Below, in pieces: positions 9,960 to 19,200 of a stretch of DNA of 23,083 bases; position 1 is the stretch's first letter; each line of letters opens with the position of its first letter. This stretch comes from Amanita rubescens (taxonomy: Eukaryota; Basidiomycota; Agaricomycetes; Agaricales; Amanitaceae), in contig WION01000714.1 in NCBI GenBank assembly GCA_015039365.1, positions 1 through 23,083 of the forward strand, in the 5' to 3' direction. Under the pieces are notes generated by a model. It searched no databases and had not been told where the DNA came from. It was given only the letters and a program-made list of their open reading frames with translations. Both the position numbers and the translations under genes were made by a program.

Positions 9960-10240
9960 GTGAGCCACGTCAATCCCTGCTTCATTGTTGCTGACCCATC
10001 ACCCTCCCTTGCCTCTACCACTCAACTTAGCTGCCCTGTTGCACCCTCCAATGCCCTGTCATGCCCATCCACACCCTTCATACCTTGTCTCACCCTAGGT
10101 AAGCCACAATAAAGGCTCTTTTTGACATTGCTGACCCATTTACCCTCTCTCGTGCTCCCATCGCTCAACTACTCCACCATGCCTGATGCACCCTTCCACA
10201 CTGTGCTGCCTCCTGTGACACCCAGAGTAAGCCAAGCGTG
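9960..10240. repeat. Three decayed direct repeats, period about 130-140 bp
   Basis: The block GT(G/A)AGCCA...TTGCTGACCCA...CCCTC is seen starting near 9960 and 10099, and its GTAAGCCA start recurs near 10226. After each GCTGACCCA comes a C-rich stretch ending in CCATGCC or CAATGCC type words. The copies are only moderately alike, so the duplication is old. The block marks the change from mixed-composition DNA on the left to AT-rich DNA on the right. Confidence 0.45.
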
Positions 10241-11640
10241 TGAACACCAGGCGATTGGTTATAACTGGTTATAACCTACACCTAGTTCAGTCAAGTTAGT
10301 GGTGGATATGGGCTGTTCTGTAACTGGCTGTGGTTATGCCATATGGTTGGCTCAAATTTGAGCTGTAACCAGACATCACCAGGCCTACATATGACATTGT
10401 AATGCTTGACAGTGCACTCCATGGATGGTAGGGTTCTTATTTGGGACAGAATATTACCATACACAATAATAATTGTTTGTCTTACCATACTTGAGCATAT
10501 GAGATCAGGCCTTGTGCATCCTATCAAACCATGACTGTCTGACAGTGCCTGATCAGAGGCACTATCATACCAAATCCTGCCATCCAAAGAACAATAATTA
10601 ACAGTCTGATGCACATGATCAATCCCCTGATGTATTGCACTTTTTACAAACTATGGCTGCCTGGTGGTCCTTAACCAGAGGCACAGTCAAGCCAATGTTG
10701 ATATAATTAGGTAAAGCTGGATCAGGGTCACCATCCTGCTACTAGCAATGTAATATGCCATTGCTACCATCTGTTATCTCCCCTGAGACATCTGGTAGGT
10801 TTTGGTAAATCTTATGGCTAATTGCCCAGAATTGTCATACTTACTATTCCTGATATAATGATTAACATGTTGATGCCCATGATCCAACTCCTCAACTCTG
10901 GTGGATCTTACAAACAATGGCTACCTGACAGCACTCAATCAGAGGTATCATCAAGGCAAACTCAGACATTTGATGAATAGGCTGACACTCATTATCTGCC
11001 ATCTCATGTCTTGCACATCTGATCACATTGCAACTACAAGATGGCACTTGGTCAGATGTACCACCCTTGTAAAGTTGTAATTAATGAGACACCTGGCCTT
11101 TTTTGGGTTATACTGGCAGTCCTTATGCAAATTAATATGTCTGGCATCTCATGACCTATGTATATCACCCTTACACATCTTTGCAAGTTGCAACTACTGG
11201 TATCCATTGGTCACACTCTGATATCTGTGATGTAATCTGCCATTGCTACCATGTCTTATCTACAGGTAAAGCTAGACCAATTCTCATCACCCTGATACTG
11301 GTGATGAAATTTAGCATGGCTACTGTCCCTTATCTGTCCAGAGATAGCTGGTAGCATTCCATAGCTCTTTTGGCTGATTGTCTAGGATTACCATACTTAT
11401 TATTTTTGATCACAAGATTGCAGCCTACACATCAATATCATCCTGATACATATGGTGGAATCTACCATTGCTACCGTCTCTTATTTGCCCTGAGACAGCT
11501 GGTGGCATTTTGTCACCCTTTTAGCTAATTGCCTAGGATTATCTTACTTATTATTTCTGATCACTAGATTGTAATCAGTTTCTCAGACAGTCCAATACTT
11601 GTGAAAGTGCCAATTCTGGACTACCTTGTGAAAATTGTCA
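10241..11640. repeat. AT-rich region of diverged interspersed direct repeats
   Basis: Two kinds of block alternate. One has GATGCCCATGATC or GATGCACATGATC, then TTACAAACAATGGCTGCCTG-like sequence and ATCAGAGG (copies near 10610, 10870 and, partly, 10530). The other has GCCATTGCTACC, CTTATCT, GAGA-AGCTGGTAG, GGCTAATTGCC and ATACTTATTATT (copies near 10750, 11240, 11310 and 11460). Copies are roughly 150-160 bp where adjacent. No coding frame survives and no splice-like three-base spacing is seen, so this differs from the GTPase array. It may be an old satellite or a decayed gene. Confidence 0.5.
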
Positions 11641-12473
11641 ACCCTACCGTCCTTTAAATTGCATTACCAATTGGTATATCAGACTTGAAAATATTACAGG
11701 TTTTTTATTTATTTTAAGTCTTTATCTAGCCTTATCCATTTTCCACCGTTTTCCTGATGTATATGTCACTACAGGTCACAACTAGATGAATATTGAAGGC
11801 TCAATAACTCGAAAACTGGACCGCCGATTTCTTAGCTATTCCAGGGTTAGTAAGTGGTATAGGATACCTTTCCATTGATACAATAAGATTTGAAAAAATC
11901 TATGATATGTTTATAGTACTAGTGTTATAAAAAGGTGTATAATTGGATCACTTACATAAATGAAAATGGTCCGCCGATGGCAGCGTTGTAATAGGCGGAC
12001 CATTTTCACATGGTTTTGGTTGGTCACAACACTATGTTTGGCTTGACACAAAATAATCTACCGTGAATCGCTATGTCTTTATCGGTGGATGATTGGCACA
12101 TCATACTCAGTATGTAAACTACTCTGCCCATTGCAGTGGCATCATTGCCGGACTATTTTCATGCCTATATATTCATTATCATATGCAAAACACACATCTT
12201 CTGCCTATTGCAACACTGTTTTAAGCGGATGAAAACAGATACATTCTGCACACTTTGTATGTAAATGACAGACCAACTCATCCGCGCTTCCTGGTGTTCT
12301 CATCCGCGGTTGCTTTTGTGCTAAACATATGTTTCATATGTGTTTCACATGTTATACACAACAAACTTCCGCACATTATTTCTTACTTTTGTGCCATGTT
12401 TCTGGCTAAATCAATACAATAACCCCCCACAGTATACCATATACCCCCTATGCTAACTCCGAAAAGCACCTAT
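11641..12473. other. AT-rich spacer with hairpin and dispersed repeat
   Basis: No gene is seen. The segment at 11811-11880 (AAAACTGGACC...TTAGCTATT...GGGTTAG...CATTGATA) is a diverged copy of 13076-13140. Short inverted words GCGGATGA (about 12224) and TCATCCGC (about 12278 and 12299) can pair. The hairpin at 11961-12008 is listed separately. Confidence 0.4.
11961..12008. repeat. Perfect 15 bp inverted repeat, 18-nt loop
   Basis: TGAAAATGGTCCGCC at 11961-11975 is the exact reverse complement of GGCGGACCATTTTCA at 11994-12008, with an 18-nt loop. The stem is GC-rich in its inner half while the surroundings are AT-rich. It could be a small-RNA precursor, the core of a miniature inverted-repeat element, or a structural signal. 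Nothing in the window decides between these. Confidence 0.7.
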
Positions 12474-12745
12474 AATGGGGGTGAAAGGGGGTGACGACAA
12501 CGACGAGGGAAATTGGGGGATGTGGGGCGACGATTGCCAAAAAGGGAAAGGGGACAGCGGCGGAAATTGGGGGGGATGCAGGGCGACGATTGCCAAAAAG
12601 GGAAAGGGACAGCGGCCACGATGGGGGACAAAGGGGGGATGACAATGACGACGAGGGGGGTAATGACGATGATGACGAAAGAGGAGGGGGGGTGATGACG
12701 ACGATGACAAAAAAGGAAAGGGGCAACAACGACGTCGCGATCGCG
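12474..12745. repeat. G-run and GAC-rich tract with a 55 bp internal duplication
   Basis: Runs of three to seven G recur on the plus strand, separated by GACGA-type words. A unit beginning GGAAATTGGGGG and containing GGGCGACGATTGCCAAAAAG occurs twice in a row at about 12508-12615. The purine bias is extreme, so the open frames on either strand are by-products of low complexity. The G-run spacing would allow G-quadruplexes on the plus strand. Confidence 0.6.
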
Positions 12746-13075
12746 ACCAAAAATAGATCATGCACCCGAAAACGTGCCTTGGCCCTTTGGGCCTGGGGCG
12801 CCACACCATGCCCTCGTCAGGGCAGTCTGCCTGTTAAAGGACACAGCTGGCACAGACACCTTCAGCTGGGTCATGATATCTACAAGTTCACAGAGCAGCA
12901 AAAATGAAGCACTACACAGCTTCATAATTTGCACATGATAAATTCATCAGAGTATGTAGAAAAATAATTGCTAGATGCAGATTGTACTGTGTGACACAAT
13001 GTATCACTGTCACATGCCTCCAAATAAGGAAAGTCTCCATGAAAGCAGATATATATTGTTTCCTTTATATCTCCA

Positions 13076-13160
13076 AAACTACACCAATTCCTTAGCTATT
13101 TTAGGGCTGATATATTAAGCATATAAGCTTTTAACTGATACCTTTACTTCCAGGAAAAAA
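13076..13160. repeat. Second copy of the dispersed TTAGCTATT repeat
   Basis: CAAAACTACACC...CTTAGCTATTTTAGGG...ACTGATACCTTTAC is collinear with 11811-11880. The shared words are spread over about 80 bp. It lies in the 3' flank of the GTPase gene. Two copies 1.3 kb apart suggest a small dispersed family; its type is unknown. Confidence 0.4.
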
Positions 13161-13166
13161 TGGTTC

Positions 13167-13172
13167 TTTATT
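13167..13172 (-). terminator. Candidate poly(A) signal AATAAA of the GTPase gene
   Basis: AATAAA on the minus strand, 120 nt beyond the proposed stop codon at 13292. Spacing and orientation fit a 3' end signal for the GTPase gene, but the hexamer is common in AT-rich DNA. Confidence 0.4.
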
Positions 13173-13291
13173 ACACATACAAGTATATAGGTATAAAATC
13201 CACATTAATACCCTAAACCCAGGACCCTAACAGGGTGTATATAATACTGCAAAATTTTGAATCTTGCTTATGTCAAAATCTGAGGAAAAGT

Positions 13292-16200
13292 TTAACAACA
13301 AGAAAAAGATCTTGAAAGGATTTTTTCAGCCATGCAAAATGTTCCAGTGCCAGCTGTGATGCCTACATCAGAAAGAAAATATTTGAGACAGATGAATGAA
13401 CAACAAAGGGAATGCATATGTGATCTATGTACAAATAAATATGATCCCAATGCAAAGACAATGCAGCCAATATATCACTGCCTGGATATCATACTGTCTG
13501 TTTCACCCTGCCATAAATTGTTCATATGTAACTAGTGCATGACTAGACAAAGTACATACCATCAATGTGAGACACCTGCCTATTGAGTAATGTGACAAGA
13601 TCTTGATGACCAGAGTGCATAAAGTCAGGAGTAATGTCAGTCTTCAGCTTCTGAGCATAGCCTTTTTGCTTGTATTGATCCAAGGCCTCTGTGACTGATG
13701 GCAGAAATGGTTTATTGATCCAAAAGGATAGCTTGGCAATGATAATAAGTGCTCCAAGGTTTAAGCATAAATTCAGTAAATGAAAAGGAGTAATTTACAA
13801 ACTAAGACCTGGCAATCAGTAGGCTTGTTGCAATGGCATCAGTTGTGTACTTCCCAAAAAGAAAAAAAAAATACCTTGACTGTAAAGTTCTTTTGCTTGT
13901 TTTCAAACATTGAGAAAAGTTCATGCTAGTTATGTATGAAATAGAGAATGATCACATGAGGTGAGAGTGGGTGAACTGAAATGAAATCTTACAATCTTGT
14001 CATAGGAAAAAATGTGATGAGATTGCCTTTCACAAAATGTGCAATGTCACTCACTTCCTGTTGGTCATATGAAAAGATGTGATGAGACTGCCTCTCACAA
14101 AATGTGCAATGTCACTCACAGACTGTTGGTCATAGGAAAAGATGTGATGAGACTGCCTTTCACAAAATGTGCAATGTCACTCACTTCCTGTTGGTCATAG
14201 GAAAAGATGTGATGAGACTGCCTTTCACAAAATGTGCAATGTCACTCACTTCCTGTTGGTCATAGGAAAAGATGTGATGAGACTGCCTTTCACAAAATGT
14301 GCAATGTCACTCACGGACTGTTGGTCATAAGAAAAGATGTGATGAGACTGCCTTTCACAAAATGTGCAATGTCACTCACTTCCTGTTGGTCATAGGAAAA
14401 GATGTGATGAGACTGCCTTTCACAAAATGTGCAATGTCACTCACAAACTGTTGGTCACAGGAAAAGATGTGATGAGACTGCCTTTCACAAAGTGTACAAT
14501 GTCACTCACTTCCTGTTGGTCACAGGAGAAGATGTGATGAGACTGCCTTTCACAAAATGTGCAATGTCACTCACTCGCTGTTGGTCATAGGAAAAGATGT
14601 GATGAGACTGCCTTTCACAAAATGTGCAATGTCACTCACTCGCTGTTGGTCATAGGAAAAGATGTGATGAGACTGCCTTTCACAAAATGTGCAATGTCAC
14701 TCACATCCTGTTGGTCATAGGAAAAGATGTGATGAGACTGCCTTTCACAAAATGTGCAATGTCACTCACTTCCTGTTGGTCATAGGAAAAGATGTGATGA
14801 GACTGCCTTTCACAAAATGTGCAATGTCACTCACTTCCTGTTGTTGGTCACAGGGGAAGATGTGATGAGACTGCCTTTCACAAAATGTGCAATCTCACTC
14901 ACAAACTGTTGGTCATAGGAAAAGATGTGATGAGACTGCCTTTCACAAAATGTGCAATGTCACTCACTCGCTGTTGGTCATAGGAAAAGATGTGATGAGA
15001 CTGCCTTTCACAAAATGTGCAATGTCACTCACATACTGTTGGTCATAGGAAAAGATGTGATGAGACTGCCTTTCACAAAATGTGCAATGTCACTCACTCG
15101 CTGTTGGTCATAGGAAAAGATGTGATGAGACTGCCTTTCACAAAATGTGCAATGTCACTCACTCGCTGTTGGTCATAGGAAAAGATGTGATGAGACTGCC
15201 TTTCACAAAATGTGCAATGTCACTCACATCCTGTTGGTCATAGGAAAAGATGTGATGAGACTGCCTTTCACAAAATGTGCAATGTCACTCACATCCTGTT
15301 GGTCATAGGAAAAGATGTGATGAGACTGCCTTTCACAAAATGTGCAATGTCACTCACTTCCTGTTGGTCACAGGAGAAGATGTGATGAGACTGCCTTTCA
15401 CAAAATGTGCAATGTCACTCACTTGCTGTTGGTCATAGGAAAAAATGTGATGAGACTGCCTTTCACAAAATGTGCAATGTCACTCACCATCTGTTGGTCA
15501 TAGGAAAAGATGTGATGAGACTGCATTTCACAAAATGTGCAATGTCACTCACAAACTGTTGGTCATAGGAAAAGATGTGATGAGACTGCCTTTCACAAAA
15601 TGTGCAATGTCACTCACTCGCTGTTGGTCATAGGAAAAGATATGATGAGACTGCCTTTCACAAAATGTGCAATGTCACTCACTCCCTGTTGGTCACAGGA
15701 AAAGATATGATGAGACTGCCTTTCACAAAATGTGCAATGTCACTCACTCGCTGTTGGTCATAGGAAAAGATGTGATGAGACTGCCTTTCACAAAATGTGC
15801 AATGTCACTCACATCCTGTTGGTCATAGGAAAAGATGTGATGAGACTGCCTTTCACAAAATGTGCAATGTCACTCACTTCCTGTTGGTCATAGGAAAAGA
15901 TGTGATGAGACTGCCTTTCACAAAATGTGCAATGTCACTCACTTCCTGTTGTTGGTCACAGGGGAAGATGTGATGAGACTGCCTTTCACAAAATGTGCAA
16001 TGTCACTCACTCGCTGTTGGTCATAGGAAAAGATGTGATGAGACTGCCTTTCACAAAATGTGCAATGTCACTCACATACTGTTGGTCATAGGAAAAGATG
16101 TGATGAGACTGCCTTTCACAAAATGTGCAATGTCACTCACTCGCTGTTGGTCATAGGAAAAGATGTGATGGGACTGCCTTTCACAAAATGTGCAATGTCA

Positions 16201-19200
16201 CTCACATCCTGTTGGTCATAGGAAAAGATGTGATGAGACTGCCTTTCACAAAATGTGCAATGTCACTCACTCGCTGTTGGTCATAGGAAAAGATGTGATG
16301 AGACTGCCTTTCACAAAATGTGCAATGTCACTCACTCGCTGTTGGTCATAGGAAAAGATGTGATGAGACTGCCTTTCACAAAATGTGCAATGTCACTCAC
16401 ATCCTGTTGGTCATAGGAAAAGATGTGATGAGACTGCCTTTCACAAAATGTGCAATGTCACTCACATCCTGTTGGTCATAGGAAAAGATGTGATGAGACT
16501 GCCTTTCACAAAATGTGCAATGTCACTCACTTCCTGTTGGTCACAGGAGAAGATGTGATGAGACTGCCTTTCACAAAATGTGCAATGTCACTCACTCGCT
16601 GTTGGTCATAGGAAAAAATGTGATGAGACTGCCTTTCACAAAATGTGCAATGTCACTCACCATCTGTTGGTCATAGGAAAAGATGTGATGAGACTGCCTT
16701 TCACAAAATGTGCAATGTCACTCACAAACTGTTGGTCATAGGAAAAGATGTGATGAGACTGCCTTTCACAAAATGTGCAATGTCACTCACAAACTGTTGG
16801 TCATAGGAAAAGATATGATGAGACTGCCTTTCACAAAATGTGCAATGTCACTCACTCCCTGTTGGTCACAGGAAAAGATATGATGAGACTGCCTTTCACA
16901 AAATGTGCAATGTCACTCACTCGCTGTTGGTCACAGGAAAAGATGTGATGAGACTGCCTTTCACAAAATGTGCAATGTCACTCACTCGCTGTTGGTCATA
17001 GGAAAAGATGTGATGAGACTGCCTTTCACAAAATGTGCAATCTCACTCACAAACTGTTGGTCATAGGAAAAGATGTGATGAGACTGCCTTTCACAAAATG
17101 TGCAATGTCACTCACTTGCTGTTGGTCATAGGAAAAGATGTGATGGGACTGCCTTTCACAAAATGTGCAATGTCACTCACAAACTGTTGGTCATAGGAAA
17201 AGATGTGATGGGACTGCCTTTCACAAAATGTGCAATGTCACTCACAAACTGTTGGTCATAGGAAAAGATGTGATGAGACTGCCTTTCACAAAATGTGCAA
17301 TGTCACTCACATCCTGTTGGTCATAGGAAAAGATGTGATGAGACTGCCTTTCACAAAATGTGCAATGTCACTCACATCCTGTTGGTCATAGGAAAAGATG
17401 TGATGAGACTGCCTTTCACAAAATGTGCAATGTCACTCACGGACTGTTGGTCATAGGAAAAGATGTGATGAGACTGCCTTTCACAAAATGTGCAATGTCA
17501 CTCACTCGCTGTTGGTCATAGGAAAAGATGTGATGGGACTGCCTTTCACAAAATGTGCAATCTCACTCACCAACTGTTGGTCATAGGAAAAGATGTGATG
17601 AGACTGCCTTTCACAAAATGTGCAATCTCACTCACAAACTGTTGGTCATAGGAAAAGATGTGATGAGACTGCCTTTCACAAAATGTGCAATGTCACTTAC
17701 ATCCTGTTGGTCATAGGAAAAGATGTGATGAGACTGCCTTTCACAAAATGTGCAATGTCACTCACTCGCTGTTGGTCATAGGAAAAGATGTGATGAGACT
17801 GCCTTTCACAAAATGTGCAATGTCACTCACAAACTGTTGGTCATAGGAAAAGATGTGATGAGACTGCCTTTCACAAAATGTGCAATGTCACTCACGTACT
17901 GTTGGTCATAGGAAAAGATATGATGAGACTGCCTTTCACAAAATGTGCAATGTCAGTGGTCACTCACTCGCTGTTGGTCATAGGAAAAGATGTGATGAGA
18001 CTGCCTTTCACAAAATGTGCAATGTCACTCACATCCTGTTGGTCATAGGAAAAGATGTGATGAGACTGCCTTTCACAAAATGTGCAATGTCACTTACATC
18101 CTGTTGGTCATAGGAAAAGATGTGATGAGACTGCCTTTCACAAAATGTGCAATGTCACTCACTTCCTGTTGGTCATAGGAAAAGATGTGATGAGACTGCC
18201 TTTCACAAAATGTGCAATGTCACTCACAAACTGTTGGTCATAGGAAAAGATGTGATGAGACTGCCTTTCACAAAATGTGCAATGTTACTCACTTGCTGTT
18301 GGTCATAGGAAAAGATGTGATGAGACTGCCTTTCACAAAATGTGCAATGTCACTTACATCCTGTTGGTCATAGGAAAAGATGTGATGAGACTGCCTTTCA
18401 CAAAATGTGCAATGTCACTCACAAACTGTTGGTCATAGGAAAAGATGTGATGAGACTGCCTTTCACAAAATGTGCAATGTCACTCACTCCCTGTTGGTCA
18501 TAGGAAAAGATGTGATGAGACTGCCTTTCACAAAATGTGCAATGTTACTCACATACTGTTGGACACAGGCAAAATTTTGATAAGGTCATCTTTTGAACCA
18601 TTAAACCAGTATGACATGCTGCTAACCTTCTATGTTTATAAGAAAAGCTGTGATTTCACTGCTTTTCACAAAACTTTCAATATCACTCACAATCTGTAGA
18701 ACAAAATAATGTGACCTGTAGCAGCCAGCATCACTCACTCACTTCCTTTTAGAATGGAATTAGTATCATGAGGAGTTGTGAAAAAAGAAAACAATGCCAC
18801 TGACTCTCTTTTGCCATAGTATTTTATATGATGGATTCACATGTCACAAAAGGATCACATACATCCTGTTTGTTTTGCAATAGCTTTGAAGTTTGAAGAG
18901 GCTTTGAAAAGGAGAGATATTTACTGTCTGTTGTTTTGGGACATGATGCAATGTTTATAAGCAGACAGAAAGGAGATGTTACTTACTTCCTGTTATTAAT
19001 CCAATGAAATTTGTTGAGACTCTCTTTCAGATAATAATATGTTACCAACTTTCTGTTGTTTATTGAGTTATGTCTGATAAGCTGTATGAACATCAATGTT
19101 GCTTACTTTCTTTAACCAGGTCAGATGTGGTGTGAAACAATGTTGTAATACCCACTCCCTGTCCATGAGAGACTGGATTCACAAGTATGCTTACAATGAT

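Larger units (their letters stand above)
13993..18555 (-). repeat. 65 bp tandem array that reads as 62-nt introns separated by one-codon exons
   Basis: Seventy copies of a 65 bp unit. On the minus strand each begins with the donor GTGAGTGACATTG and ends TATGACCAACAG, followed by a free trinucleotide and then the next donor. The 62-nt part is nearly invariant. The trinucleotide takes 12 values: CGA 17, GAT 13, GAA 12, TTT 12, CAA 3, TAT 3, GGA 3, ATG 2, TCC 2, and TCT, TTG and TAC once each; none is a stop codon. Length changes fall in the introns: a 3-nt gain making CAACAACAG twice, and a 6-nt gain near 17960. Three units carry donor GTAAGT instead of GTGAGT, still a strong site. Open frames on the plus strand arise only because 65 is not a multiple of three. 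The left edge is sharp; beyond it only ATT at 13993-13995 keeps the pattern. Confidence 0.9.

Noticed and set aside
12448..12907. Overlapping open frames on both strands in the G-rich tract
   Set aside because: They are products of low-complexity purine bias, with Ser/Pro or Asp/Gly/Lys runs and no domain.
13364..13486. Alternative last exon of the GTPase gene starting after CCAG near 13486
   Set aside because: It is also in phase and open to a TAG, but that TAG overlaps a good acceptor (CTGATGTAG) followed by a phase-matched exon. Either is possible; the later exon was preferred.
13332..13535. Plus-strand 67-aa open frame
   Set aside because: It lies over the last intron and final exon of the minus-strand GTPase gene and has no family resemblance.
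13993..18555. CRISPR array
   Set aside because: The repeats are 62 bp, the variable part is only 3 nt and often reused, no cas genes are present and the genome is eukaryotic.
17815..18699. Plus-strand open frames with repeats such as GHRKRCDETAFHKMCN
   Set aside because: They arise from the 65 bp period cycling through three frames; one frame in each cycle has stop codons, and the minus-strand splice reading explains the unit better.
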